NCBI GenBank assembly: GCA_032717465.1 | Contig: CM064671.1 | Coordinates: forward strand, 54,229,491 to 54,293,490 | Reading direction: 5' to 3' | Length of the DNA stretch: 64,000 bases | Source of the DNA: Coenobita brevimanus | Taxonomy: Eukaryota > Arthropoda > Malacostraca > Decapoda > Coenobitidae | In this document: piece after piece, positions 10,900-23,228 of the stretch | Layout of the letters: every line of letters begins with the position of its first letter | How positions within the stretch are numbered: position 1 is the stretch's first letter | Made by a program: the position numbers and the translations under genes | Notes under the pieces: generated by a model | The model's database searches: none | Told to the model about the DNA's origin: nothing | The model's input: only the letters and a program-made list of their open reading frames with translations

Positions 10900-11342
10900 C
10901 ATGACTACAAGATCTAATTCTATATGTTGAAGGATAAAGATAGTAAAGGAAGAAGGCCCCCCTTGCCTCCAAACACTCCAGCTAAAACTGGAAAGGAAAA
11001 ATGAGAAAAAACACCATGCAGCATGGAAAAACTGACATTGAAATTTTATAGGAAAGACTGAAAGAACATTAGAACATAAGAAGAAAGGATAACTGCAGTA
11101 TGCCGGTTGGCCCATGCTAGGCAGCTCCTAGAAGAGTAACTGAACTACTAGAATGAGATAAGGACAGCAAAGAAGAAGGCTTTCCCCCACCCTCCAAACC
11201 CTCCAGCTGAAGCCGGCAGGAAAAAGACAGAAGGAACATCACGCAGTATAGGAAAAATGACGTGGATATTTCATAGGCAAGTGTGAAAGAAGAAAAGACA
11301 CAAGCTATCAAAGTGTAACCTGAAAAGGAAAAAGAATGAATT
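10900..11342 (-). repeat. LINE-D 3' UTR with a second, tandem copy downstream
   Basis: Two related segments (about 10905-11067 and 11130-11300) are offset by about 225 bp. Both contain AGAAGGCCCC/TCCAAACNCTCCAGCTGAAG and GCATGGAAAAACTGAC-like words. On the minus strand the first unit follows the LINE-D C-terminus and ends in GGGCCAAC...TTCTTATGTTC, the kind of short-repeat 3' end seen in CR1-type LINEs. The second unit lies beyond that end. Confidence 0.65.
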
Positions 11343-11359
11343 AGTACTGATTATGAGTT

Positions 11360-13470
11360 TTTTTCTTTTAATATCCATCCCTTATCTGTCATATACTGTA
11401 CTTATCTAGCCTATTCTTGTAACTCTCAATGGAAGGGGCAGCAACTACATTACTAGGTAGATTATTCCATTCGTCTACTACTTTACTGCCAAACTAATTT
11501 CTACCTATTTCCTCATTAAAACGGAATTTATCTACTGTATGAAACCATTGCTTCTAGTTCTATCCTGAATGCTCACTTTAAGTAACTTACTAATATCTCC
11601 CTTATTTACTCTCTTCACCCACTTAAACACTTCCGTTAAGTCTCCCCTTACTCTACGCCTCTCTGAATGCAGATTTAGTCTTTTCAGTCTGTCTTCATAT
11701 GACAGCCTCCGAACATCATGAATCATATTTGTCATTCTTCTCTGTACATTTTGTAACGAGTTAATATCCATTCTACTGTATAGTAAGGCCACCAAAACTA
11801 CAGCATAGTCTAAGTGTGGCCTTACTAATGCTAGAGAAAGTTGCAGTAATCATTTTGATGACCTATTGCTTACGTTTCTCGAAATAAATCCTAGGACCCT
11901 ATTTGCCTTACTTCTCGCATTAATGCACTGTTGCCTTGGTTTGACGTCGTTACTAACCATAACTCATAGATATCTCTCGCATTCTGATTTGCAAATTTTT
12001 TTGTTATCTACGCTGTATTTAGTATCTCCAATGGTCTTGCCTATGTTAAGTACTTTACATTTTTCAGCGTTAAATTCCATTTGCCAAGTTGTAGACCATT
12101 TGGACCATATATCGAGGTCCTTTTGTAAGTTATGGCAATCATCAGTCGAGTTAATGATACGCCTTATTTTTGTATCGTCGGCAAATTCGCTGATACTTCT
12201 AGTAATTCCTAAGTCTAGATCATTTATATATATAATAAATAATAAGGGACCGAGTACTGAACCCTGTGGTACGCCACTAGTTACAAATCCCCAATCTGAC
12301 TTATTTCCATTTATTAATACTCTGAGCTTTCGTCCTTTCAGCCAGGATTTTATCCATTTTAAGATATCACCGTCTATACAGTGTGCTCGAACCTTTCTAA
12401 CTAACCTTTCATGTGGGACCCTATCAAGAGCTTTACTAAAGTCCAGATAAATAATATTGGAAGCTTTATCGCTTTTTACTGCCTCATAGAACTCCGAGAT
12501 GAATGACAACAAGTTTGTGAGGCAGGATCATCCTTGCCTGAGTCCGTGCTGACTTTCGTTTATAAGATTAAATCTTTCTAAGTGTTCTCTAATCTTATTT
12601 GCCCAAATTGACTCTAACATTTTTCCTACTATTGACGTTAGACTTACCGGACGATAATTTGACGCAGCTGATTTATCTCCCTTTTTAAAAATGGGTACTA
12701 TGTTTGCAGTCTTCCACGCCTCTGGAACTTCTCCTGAAACTAAAGAGTCATTAAATAATGTTATAAGTGGCTGACATAATTCTTCTTTGGTTTCTTTTAT
12801 AATTATTGCATATATCGTCCGGACCTGGCATTTTGGAGGTTTTAACTTATTAATTTCTTTCAATGCATCCTCCTTACTAATGGTTATTTTACTAAGAATA
12901 TTTTCCGTATTATCATCGTAAATATTTGCTGGTTGAGGGACCAGGTCTAGATTTTCCTTGGTGAATACTGATATGAAGTAATTATTTAGAATGGAGCACA
13001 TTTCTTTATCTTCACTAGTATTGTCACCTGATTCTGTTCTCAGTGGTCCTATTCTATCTTTATATTTCGTAGGGTATATCTGATAAAAACCCTTGGGGTT
13101 TTCTTTTGATTCACTAGCAACCTTAATTTCATAACTTCTCTTTGCTTTCCGTATCTCTCTCTTTACCTCTCTATTTAAAATCGCATACCAGTTACGTAAG
13201 TGTTCTCTCCACGTTTTATTTTTCTATATATTCCTTTCCTTTTGTCTATAAGAGATTTTAATCTGTTGCTTAACCATCTTGGTTCTGAAATATTCGTTCT
13301 AAACGGTTTTGAAGAGATATATCTATCATGGCCTCCATGTATTATATTTACTAACTCGTTATATTTCTCACTGGCCAAACGTCTGCTTAGTACTGGACCT
13401 GAGTTAATCTCTGTCATCTGTACTACATTCCCACCTATGATCTCACCTTCCCCAGAGACCTGGCACACAT
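11360..13470 (-). pseudogene. LINE-D linker, reverse transcriptase and C-terminal domain, broken
   Basis: The linker (13468-13175) contains EPRWLSNRLKSLI. RT then runs in one frame from 13001 to 11964 with a single TGA at about 12528, in the motif HGLRQG-stop-SCLTN. Motifs: IFKKGDKSAASNYRPVSL, YLDFSKALDRVPHE, SGVPQGSVLGPLLFI and EFADDTKI (both catalytic Asp kept). After further breaks, 11795-11532 gives QRRMTNMIHDVRRLSYEDR and the end of the protein reads on to about 11360. Apart from the TGA, the RT core is continuous, so this copy is only moderately old. Confidence 0.9.
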
Positions 13471-13483
13471 TCCCACATGTTTC

Positions 13484-14290
13484 CTACCCCTCACCTATGA
13501 GCTGGGGTTCCCCACTGACCTGGCACTCCCTAAAATAGCTATTCTTCCTATGGAATACCGTTCTATAATAAGCTCTTAATCCATCAAAATCTCCTAGTCG
13601 AAAATTAGGAACGGTGGAGGTATTTTCAGTGCAACAGACGTCCCAAATAAATTTGAACTTAATTTCTTCACCAAGTTGTCCACCAACCTCTGTATCACTA
13701 ATGACATTTTCTTTATTAGCTAAAACCAGATCTAGTACAGTATTACCTCTGATGGGCTCCCTGATATACAAATAAAGGAAATTATCCTGTACTACCTCTA
13801 GAAATCCCTCTGACTCTGCATCCCCTGTCTAATTTCTCGAATTTATCCTTGGCAGATTAAGATCCCATACAATTATAACTAAGCTGGACTGTGAGGCTTT
13901 CCTGATTTCCTTCCCAGAGGTATTTACCATCTACTCTGCAAAATTTTGGAGATCTGTGAATAGCTCCTAAGACTAATTTCTCCCTATTGTTACTAATTTC
14001 AACCCAGACACTTTCTGTGTCTCTGCTTACTTTAATGACTGCTTTATTGTAACAGTTTAATGAATCCTTTACATAAATAGCTACCCAGCCCCCCTTTCTT
14101 CCCAGACAGTTTGACACAATAATATTGTAACCTTTTATCCGATATTCTGCTAAAAATTCTCGAGTGTCTGTATTCATCCAAGTTTCACTAATACCGGCAA
14201 TGTCTATTTTCTCTGTGCAAATTAAAGCCCCCAGTTCATCCATTTTATTACATAAACTCCGGCTGTTGTAGTACACTTTCAGGTTATTAA
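13484..14290 (-). pseudogene. LINE-D endonuclease domain, broken
   Basis: The segment 14276-13857 begins MYYNSRSLCNKMDELGAL (Asn motif) and contains ISETWMNT (catalytic Glu), GRKGGWVAIYVKDSL and ILGAIHRSP-like strands. A frameshift near 13850-13780 leads into 13771-13484, which has NTVLDLVLAN and then GEEIKFKF where SDH would be expected. The GDFN segment lies in the broken stretch between them. Nicking activity would be lost. It is followed downstream by the linker and RT of the same element. Confidence 0.82.
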
Positions 14291-14669
14291 GAATAGTTAT
14301 GCCTCTACCTTGGGACTTCCTGTATTTTGTTTTATTACTAACTGGGAAACTCTTTACTTTACTAATATAAAAAATTTTTGTACTATCACTTATTGTCCGT
14401 CAATCATCGCTTGTTCTGTCGTCTTTCATGGCCTGCTCAGTTTGAGGTGCCTGAATGGATGTATCTTCACTAATGGCTAAACTGTTGTTCTTACTTTTGC
14501 AAGTCATGATGCATCTATCCAAACTTAGTAATAATGATTTCTGAGTGTAGTTGCTGTAACTTCCTGTACATCTACTTCTCAACCTCGAAAAAAAAAAAAA
14601 TCTAACTCCATATCTATCATTCCAGCTAAAACATTAACTCCCTGACTGTTAAGATGAGTCCCATCCCAA

Positions 14670-15030
14670 CTAGTCTAGACACTCCATCCATAAAACCGGT
14701 CCCAGCTGTCTATGAAAGGTATGTATTGCATTATCTTTGCAATACTTTTCAAGGCAGTAGTTAAATCCTATCGGCCTTCTGAACCATTCCCTCCCAACTC
14801 GCCTCCTAGGCAAAACACTGAGTACTACAGAGGTCCGTTCCCTCTCCCTAACCTTTTCTAACATCAGCTTGTACTGCTGCCATAGTACCTCACTCTAACG
14901 CCTACTAATATCATTGCTTCCTACACTGAGGCACACAGTGGGCTTGTCTCCACAATCCTTCACGATATTTGAATTTTTTTCTGTCACATTAGACACCCTG
15001 GCCCCTGGAAGACACACATGTTGCAGTGCT
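14670..15030 (-). pseudogene. LINE-D ORF1 remnant: SGNH/GDSL esterase-like domain
   Basis: In the minus-strand translation I read VCLPGARV, then KPTVCLSVGSNDISRR (the G-x-N-D block III of SGNH hydrolases), a stop, LMLEKVRERERTSVVLSVLPR, WFRRPIGFNYCLEKYC, and, after a frameshift, WDGTHLNSQGVNVLAG (block V with catalytic Asp and His). The nucleophile Ser block should lie just upstream but I could not find an intact GDS. At least one stop and one frameshift are present. Known precedent: CR1-like LINEs carry an esterase domain in ORF1; its role in transposition is unclear. Confidence 0.72.
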
Positions 15031-18000
15031 TATTTGCCGCATGCGATTAGGGTTCCTTGAAAGTCAGGTGGTTGATAGGGAATTTGAACTGTGCCCACAC
15101 TGCCTTGAACAGTGACCAACCATTGCTTCATTATGATCTAGACTGTCCTGCAACCACCCAACTCCGAACCAGTCTTAGCGAATGACCAGTCAGTAGAGTG
15201 TGGATTTGACACTGCAGCGAGTGTCATTGGACAAATTCCTGCTGCCATGCTATTGGGTGTGGTCACCACGTACCTGCCTCCACGGTAGATTGTAGCTCGC
15301 TATAGGCAAGAAAATCTACTGTGACAGACTTTCTTCTGCCCATGCCCTTCCCACAATGGGGAGGCGAATCTCGACTAACTAACCCTACTTTTAATTTCTT
15401 ATAATATCCACAGTGTTTCCTTGTGGAAGGAGAGCTTTCATGTAATGAGGCACTTAATATATCAGTATCTAATCTGTCTAGCACAAAATATCACTCCTAA
15501 TCCGAATTTAAGTCTGAAATTGCAGTCATAAAATGAAATGAACCATAATGAGAATAATAATATAAAAGAATATCAGAGAATAATAACAACAAATAGTAAT
15601 ACTATCAAATAGTAATGGGGTATAAAAAATAAAAAAAAACATGATTTCGTTTGCTTCATGTTTGGGGAAGGGAAGGCAGGATATTATTTTTACAGGACAG
15701 AAACTATTACACCCAACTGTCTGAATAGATATGTGATTCTCTTCATACAAAAACATACATATGCAATTTTATTTTCTTTCATCGTCACAGAAAGTAAAAT
15801 ACACAAAGCAGAAGAAACGCCACTACCCATTTTTTAAATTTCTGTCACCACCATTAGACAAGTGTCAGCTTAAACTTTTGGAATTGTAGGGTATAGACAC
15901 ACCCTAGTTAAAGTTCCACTACACAAGAGATGATTCAAGTAACTGAATACTTGAATGAAAGCATCAGGATCAATATCATATTACGTCATCGTAGTAAAAC
16001 AATAAATCATATAGGAAAAAAGTTGACCCAAATGCAAAAACCAAACAAGCACCATCGGTCCTAAAAAGTACAACTATTATGCGACATCACTCTAATTTTC
16101 AAATGAGCGGTAGCGTGACTCAAACAAGATAGTCTGCTGCACATACATTTGAACTATAGCTACAGATTCACTGACTTCAGAACAGAAATGCACTTGCATT
16201 TGCTTACGTACACTGTACAGTGATCTAGCTGGAAACAGTGTATGAACTTTGTATTTAAAAAACATCTTTGGCGCATATTTTTCCGCACTTTGACAAATTC
16301 ACCCTGCTACAACCAAACAAATACCTTAATCCCAGAAGTTAATGGAGACTATGTAACCCTTACAGTTGGACTGTTCTATAGTTACCTGAAATATCATTGG
16401 GGATAATTTATATTGAAGAAAGGCATCATTGTTTTGAGAGACTTGAATCCGTTCATTGCGATGGGTATTTTATTTGATTATTTGATTGTTTACACATTTA
16501 TTTATTTATTATACTTTCGTAAAGGATAAGGTCAGCATAGGGAAATTCTTACTCATCAGTGAGGAATATTCTTAGGAACTAAAAAGAAAACATTAGTGAG
16601 CAAATGTTCAACATCGAATTTTGTGCCTGGCATGGTATAGCCTTGATTGTAAACAGAGGATCGGTTTATTCTTGTAAACTGTTAACTGGTTATGGGCCAA
16701 ACTCGTTCCATACCGTAATCAGTTTCAAAGTCTAACGCTTGGCTTTACTGGGAGGATTGCTTGGGCCGATGGTGGTTTCACGACCGTTTAACGGTGGGTT
16801 CGTTCCCACATTTTGGTGGGCTGTTATAATTTCAAAGCCAGTCGCCGTGGCATCGAGTGATAGTTAAAAAAAGAGAAAAGGAAAGAAACTGGGAAAATCC
16901 CCTAGGGAAATAATCACCATTGCAGATGTATATATAATCACGTAATTATTACTCTCCATTACACAGTTTGCTTAAAGTTTTCTTTATAAAGCACAGGAGT
17001 ATAGATTCTGGATTTTTAAAATGATTCCTATTTTGATTTTTGAAGACACTGCTACTCTTCAAACTTCCAGAATGCAAATATGCATGAGAATTTTCAACAA
17101 TTTTTTTTTTCCGTTTCCGTAGATGAAGTTTTTTCCTGACATTCCCTTCGTTTATTCTTGATCATGTACATTATCTCAGTTAGGGATGTTGGGCCATTTG
17201 AGCAGTTTACTAAATAAAACATCAAACTGTTGCATAACTACACATAGGAATTTTAATTAGCTTAACACAAGCCAATATTAGTCACTCAAGAAAAAAACAG
17301 CAGTTAAATCTGAAGGCTTCGTTATTCCTTTCAGCCCGATGTCGTATTATTCTGCTTTATTCTATTTCACGTTTTCAAGACGATTTTAATCTAGTTAGAA
17401 AGTTCCTGGAATGAAGGGGTTAATGAAATCCATGTCTAAATCCACAAGATTAAAAAATGACTTTTTCCTACGCATAAAAAAAAAATGGAGATGGGATAAA
17501 AGAAAAAAACAGTCGACATCAAACTTCCTGTCTCCTCTCCTGTTATTCTCTCCATACACTTTGATTATCAGTGTGGTGAATCCTCAGCCACCGACTCAGA
17601 TGACATTTCTTGGCCTCAGTTCATTGTCAGGAGCGTCGTTTACTGCAGAGAGAGAGAGAGAGAGAGAGAGATGCGACAGGACTTTGGCTGCCAACTGTAC
17701 ATCTTCGGACTGAAGAGATTAATATATGAGGGATCTGTTTTGCAGTAAAGGAAATAAGTTGCTTCTATTGACCACTTCCAACAAACATACTGAATGCCAT
17801 ATGTGAAGCACGTTTGTTAATAGGATCCCACTGATGATAATTTGTCCAACTGTTGCCTTTGTTTTGTCACTACCCCAGTTGGTCTGAATACCCTAAAGCT
17901 GGTTATTCGAGGGTCCAATATTTTAGAGAACTAAGGATATGCTTGTGTTTGTATCGAACTGAGAAACAAGGTTTTACCTCGGTCTTTTTGCACCAGATTT

Positions 18001-18046
18001 TGTCCTCATGTTGCCTATGTTCTGTTGAATATGCTTAAACGTCATT
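15031..18046. other. Unassigned spacer
   Basis: The 15030-15484 part may be the decayed 5' end of LINE-D. The rest shows no protein family. A degenerate tRNA-like B-box (GGTGGGTTCGTTCCCAC) lies near 16794 but has no clear partner A-box. A (GA)n microsatellite occupies 17648-17671. Confidence 0.5.
17648..17671. repeat. (GA)n microsatellite
   Basis: Twelve GA dinucleotides. Confidence 0.95.
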
Positions 18047-18340
18047 CTATAAAACTTGAGAGTAAAGATTTCTAAAGACTGGGAATAAGTTGCTGTTGTA
18101 TACATTTCTACAATATATTTTTGGATCTAGTTGTGAATAAAGGTTATGCTTCCTTCTCAGGTGATGTTTCGTCCTGATGTTGCCTTCGTTCTTCCATCGC
18201 CTAATCCACCTGCTGACGGTTGAGGCACTAACTCCCATCTCCTTAGCAATGGCACGAGCAGACATGCCATCCACCCACAGTGCCACAAACCTCACACGCT
18301 CTTGTAGAGCTGTTGGCCTGAACGGACGACGATGAAGCAT
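18047..18340 (-). pseudogene. Solo HTH domain of Tc1/IS630-type transposase kind
   Basis: The minus-strand frame from the Met at 18340 reads MLHRRPFRPTALQERVRF, then a helix-turn-helix (ALWVDGMSARAIAKEMGV, then STVSRWIRRWKNEG), then HHLRRKH before the similarity fades. The frame stays open upstream to 18505, but that stretch looks non-coding, so the Met at 18340 is preferred. In family members this domain binds the transposon ends and is followed by a DDE catalytic domain. No DDE residues or inverted repeats are visible here. It is probably a fragment of a DNA transposon, different from the one at 30.9 kb. A domesticated DNA-binding protein exon is a weaker alternative. Confidence 0.6.
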
Positions 18341-19552
18341 GTTCCTGTGTGATAGTGATGTGCCTTTTAACTGTAATGCATACTGGTGTGTTTTAAATAA
18401 GATGCAGTAATACTGGGGTAACAAATGCAACAAATAGCCTACATTCCCAAGGGAATAGAAAATGGTCTCCACAGAGCCACAGCACGGTGACGTGCGTCTG
18501 TGCAAACTTCATGGCTATTACTGAAGATAGAAAAACATAGGATCTCAAAATTTGCGTGTTTATATGGTCCGACGTTTAATCTTAATTATATTCCTTTAAA
18601 TTGTGTAAACACAACTGAAACTGAAATAAAAAGCGTATGGAGGTATTAGCCCAAGAAAAAAGTTGTACCTAGTTTGAAGTGAACTGGTTGAGGAATAAAG
18701 GAATTGCACTAAAAAAAAGAAAAAAAAAAAAAAAAAAAAAAGGCTTGGAAGAAAGCAGAAAGAAACAAAGGAAATACAGTACATATTGTCATCACTTTGT
18801 TGTGGAGTTCCAACATACTAGAACTGATAACGGATGAAGTACAGTAGGCCAGTTCGACCCAAGAGTTGGCTCTCTAGCGCTAAAAAGAAAACAAGTAAAC
18901 AAAACTTATGGCAGCAAAGGGTGAAATGTTTTACATTTTCTCCCCCAAAATAATGAATGTATTTTTTGACGACCATTAGTCAAGTAACACGTGTTGCTAC
19001 ACTGTTTTATTGCAGGGGTTCTGGATAGATGGTCAGTCATGGATGTAAATGTACGTCGTCGAATCCGAAGAAAACATTCTCCGTATCCGTATGCTCAGGG
19101 AATTAATTTACGCCTTTTCAGCAATGGAAGTATCGGAATCTAATATTTGCACACTGTTGTGATCCTTTGTAAGCTCCTACCTCGTCTGAGAAATTCTGTA
19201 CAAATTTTTAGCAAAGGACTCTTTCAAACCATTAATTACAATACTGCTTGTAATGAGACCTGATCAGCATTACTGGCTGTCATAACTCGCGCCAAGTGGT
19301 CTATGACTGTGTAAACTTCACATAAAACCTTGCTTTTTATGTACTTAATATTGTATTTAAAAAAAATGTTAACATTCTTACGACATTCCATATCTTATAA
19401 TGGATACTAGAGGTCTGTGACGGAATCGGTGACCGTGCCAGGACATACATCGTTTAATGATATGTGTTCACGATAACTGTCATATTATTAACTACATTGC
19501 TTTTTTAAGTATGCTTTGCTTTGACTACGATGTAGGATGTGTGCAATTTCAT
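18341..19552. other. Unassigned spacer
   Basis: No domain or structured repeat recognised. An A-rich run lies at 18712-18741. Confidence 0.5.
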
Positions 19553-19800
19553 GAGTGCTACTTGGTTATCACTGCAAGCTTCGAGGTTTCCAGCCTGGTA
19601 ACCCCAGGTTTCGAATCCTTGTAGCAGGCAATGCTAGACTCAGATCAGTTGCACTCCCTCATTTAGGGTTGATAGGTAAAATGAGTTTCTGTGGAAATAC
19701 TTAGGGTTGGTAATTGTGGTAATCTACCGATGCAGTGGAACTGTATCACAAGATAAAGGGTGGATAACAATCCACAGGCTCAAAGTGCAAATTTTTGGAA
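19553..19800 (+). mobile_element. tRNA-derived SINE
   Basis: The head folds like a degenerate tRNA: an A-box-like GCTACTTGGTTATCAC, then 40 bp later the B-box CCAGGTTTCGAATCCT. The body contains a CCCTCATTTAGGGTTGATAGGTAAAAT-like stretch (in two pieces), reminiscent of decapod SINEs. It would be transcribed by RNA polymerase III and mobilised by a LINE. The 3' end is not sharply defined. Interpretation as a SINE is inference from the box pair. Confidence 0.6.
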
Positions 19801-20803
19801 AAGAACACTGTGGCTAAGTGTCTCATGCCGTCTGCTTTCACATTTACTTTTAACATGCATTATTATTTAACGCTATATGATACGAACCAATGAATTTTTA
19901 TTACTTTACTGTATATTTCCTCCACAGTCCTGTGATCATTGTACCGAGGACCCATTATTACCTGTGGTGTAAACTCAGGTAGTATTATGATTTCTGAGGC
20001 AAATGAGAGCATTACTGCTGTAAGAGCATACAAGCATAAACGGTATGTGAAAATTATATCTGTTGGCAGAAATCGTCCACCTTAAACAAAATTTGATTCA
20101 TTACTTAAGTTCATTTAGTTACTGCCATATTAAAGTTTCTCTGATGTTACAATAGGTTTATATGAACAACTAAAAAAAGAAAATTTAAGTGTGATCAAAA
20201 GAGCAATAGTAGAGAGGATCTGCGAGATTAAGGCCCAGTTTGTTATCAACCGTCAGCGCATTCACCAAACATCAGCAAAACATCTATCACACATGTCGTT
20301 TAAGATCGGTGCTGGAGTAGTGGTGGTACACAAAGCTTATCGTGTTCTATGTTTTTGTAGCAAGATTTAAAGAATTAAGAATTAAGCCCTGAGTAATTAT
20401 TCACTAAAAACAACAAATTTATCCATTTGGGTGTTCTAAAAATAACTTACATGTTTGTTTCTTTTACGATCTAATGAAGCTTTTTACAGTTTCAAAGGTA
20501 ATATTTAAAGTTTTCCTTAAAGGGTGACTTGGGGTGATTCGTTCTTGGCTACCGCCATTAGAATTAAGGAGTGTGACCATAGACTGTGAGATACCGTATA
20601 CTGTTTGTACCGTAAACTGTTTGCGTTTGCGGGAGTGCAGTTTAAAAAACTGACATAAACCAGCAATATTTTGAAAAACTATAAATGATGAAAGAAGCAG
20701 AAATTTCCATCTGGGTAGAGGTGATTGTGTGTGTGTGTGTGTTCAGGGAAGGTATTACTGACGCCTGTCCACTTAGACGGTCCTTCTGCTGTGCCTCTTG
20801 CAG

Positions 20804-20876
20804 GGATCCAAGATGTGCGTTAATGTGGTTTTGGTTAGTGTATTCATGCTAGCCACTTTCAACGTACTTCAAAGAG
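20804..20876 (+). CDS. Possible first coding exon with a signal peptide
   Basis: A strong 3' splice site (CTGCTGTGCCTCTTGCAG, ending 20803) precedes an ATG at 20813. The frame begins MCVNVVLVSVFMLATF, a hydrophobic stretch like a secretory signal peptide, and runs 21 codons to a GC-type 5' splice site (AGAG/GCAAGT, intron starting at 20877). If unspliced, the frame ends after 40 codons at about 20935. No partner exon is identified, so this is only a candidate for a secreted peptide gene. Confidence 0.25.
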
Positions 20877-20882
20877 GCAAGT

Positions 20883-21210
20883 ACAAATCAACCTTTAACA
20901 ACACTTTGAGGTGTATGCTATGCATCAGTCCTTAATGAGACTGCTGTACCATTTTATTTTATTTTTTTTCATTATGGACGGTCGGAATTAGTTCCGAAAT
21001 GATGATATGTGCAGCTGGGTGAAATGTAAGAGGACCTCAGGACCTCAGGGAACGTTCTAAATTGGTTTTCTCTGGCTGTGTACTACTTCGCAATGAGTCG
21101 TTACGTTTGTGACCTAAATATTACTGTTCATATTTCGGCAATTATTACGAAGATTTTTTTTTTCTGTTATCACGTCACTGTAGCTCCATTTTATTATTAT
21201 TATTATTATT

Positions 21211-21241
<31 letters not shown>

Positions 21242-21719
21242 ATTAATTAATTGTACCTTGGTGCTTATCCGATCCACTTCGTTCATGTATTGCATCTTGC
21301 AGATTAGTCTACTGTTCACCTACAATGAGTGACGGGCCATATTATTTCTCCTAATCTAGGAATCTATTTACTACATCTGGCGATAACCATAGAGTTAAAC
21401 AGACGCCTGGTGGTCTTATGAAGCAAGGTGCTCAAGCTGGATGAAACCCTAATGGGTTTTCATCCGAGGACAGACTAAGCCTTGGTATTTATCGGGGCGG
21501 ATTTTATTTTTTTTCCGGACATTTGACTCTCATCTTAAATGTCAGGACCAACTTGCCTAGCCCCGAGTTCCTGTGCTACTCATGCGGCGGCATAGGATTG
21601 GATGACGGATGAGTGGATGTATTTGGCTGTCGACCAAAAGCTCAGGGACCAAATTATTAACCAGTATTATTTCCTGTTGTCTTATGGTTTTTCAGTTCAG
21701 ATCATTTCGGTAACTTTAT

Positions 21720-21759
<40 letters not shown>

Positions 21760-21881
21760 GCCGCAGTACTTTGGCTGAGATGAAAAAATAATCCTATGTT
21801 ACAACCCTAACATCTATAAACCTAACATACGAATCACTCTCCTACTGTAAGACCTAAGGAAGCAAGTTTCTAAATCTAGGT

Positions 21882-21912
<31 letters not shown>

Positions 21913-22677
21913 ACACCAATTGATAACACTACGTCAACCAGCAAGACACCACCGTCTGCAAATGAGTAGTCTCTCTACATGACAATTTGACGAAGTTCTT
22001 TCAGATCGCGCACCCTCAATTTTAAATGTGAAGACTGAGTAGTACCTCAACCCCTACAGCCCTAATGAAGTAGACGGTTATTTTATTTATTTATTTATTT
22101 ATTATTATTATTATTATTATTGTTATTATTATTATTATTATTATTATTTTTGTTTTCGTTATTGTTGTTGGTCTTATCATTATTATTAATAGTACTGATG
22201 GCAGTAGTAATATTAGTATTAGTATTTTTTTGTTGTGGCTGTAACATGGTGTTGATTGCGGTGGTGTTTGTTGTTGTTGGTTTGCTATCATCACTAATAC
22301 GACCCCTTCTTTAGGTGAGAAAGTAGGGCAGGTTGATGATGATAATGCACGTTATTAAGGGATCCCCACAATACCGTTACTTGATGTACTGCTGTCATTC
22401 AGGTTATTCAAAACTGCGTGCCAAGCGAAAGAGTTTCTATTTAGCTCAGGAAACTATTTAATGCCCTCGGTTGTAGGGATATATGAAATGCACACTTGTT
22501 GTTGTATGGGGCTAAGGCGCTGTAGCTGGATGTAGCCAATAACTTTCACATTCTAGAAGGGACTGAAATTTAATACTAATATGATAGCAGTCAGGGGCAA
22601 GTAACTGGGTATGCAGCCCAGTTACAGTAATTATTATTAGATCTACCTGCTGCATAAGTGGAGGCTATTGTTTTCGC

Positions 22678-22716
<39 letters not shown>

Positions 22717-23148
22717 CCTCCTCAGTCTCGTAACGATTCCAGGCGAACCAGACACTGCGCAAGGAATCTGAGGGACACAGGTTGTGTCCCGGCTTGGACC
22801 ATTGCTGATAGGAAAAAAAAATACAAATATCACCAATGGAGTTAATGTCACTGTAAGAACCTGATGTGGAGACTTGTGACTGTTCTTAGGAAAGTTACAA
22901 AGTTCTAGTTATTATTATTATTATTATTATTGTTATTATTATTATTATCCAGTGAATGCCCTGTGATCTAGTGCATCAGAGTTCCAACAGGACAGGAAAA
23001 CTTTCTTTCTGACAGGAGTTAGAATTTATTACTCACAGAATTCAACTCACGACTGGAGACTCCTAGTATCATGACTAGATAGCCTAGCACCATGCTCCTA
23101 CACTCCAAATGAGGGCAAGAAAGGTATGGATTGATAAAGGAGAGACTA

Positions 23149-23180
<32 letters not shown>

Positions 23181-23228
23181 GATGATGATTACGATTGTTA
23201 TTACTATTATTATTATTATTATTATTAT
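20883..23228. other. Microsatellite-rich spacer
   Basis: It contains (TTA)n/(TTAA)n at 21193-21252, (GA)n at 21722-21756, poly-A at 21881-21908, (ATT)n at 22090-22150, (TTA)n at 22678-22714, (ATT)n at 22912-22949 and (GAT)n/(ATT)n at 23150-23228. The stretch 21350-21395 resembles, with many changes, the hairpin segment at 57905-57975. Open frames over the trinucleotide tracts are low complexity and not genes. Confidence 0.7.

Larger units (their letters stand above)
11068..15010 (-). mobile_element. LINE-D, near-full-length CR1-like non-LTR retrotransposon (decayed)
   Basis: Reading the minus strand from about 15010 down to 11068 there is an SGNH-esterase-like ORF1 remnant, an APE endonuclease, a linker, reverse transcriptase with FADD, a C-terminal domain and a 3' UTR ending in TTCTTATGTTC. 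This organisation (esterase ORF1, then EN-RT) is known from CR1/L2-type LINEs. The 5' limit is uncertain and may extend to about 15484. Stops and frameshifts break every frame, so it is not active. Confidence 0.88.

Noticed and set aside
16780..16880. Possible tRNA gene or SINE head around GGTGGGTTCGTTCCCAC
   Set aside because: The B-box-like arm pairs well, but no acceptor stem or convincing A-box accompanies it.
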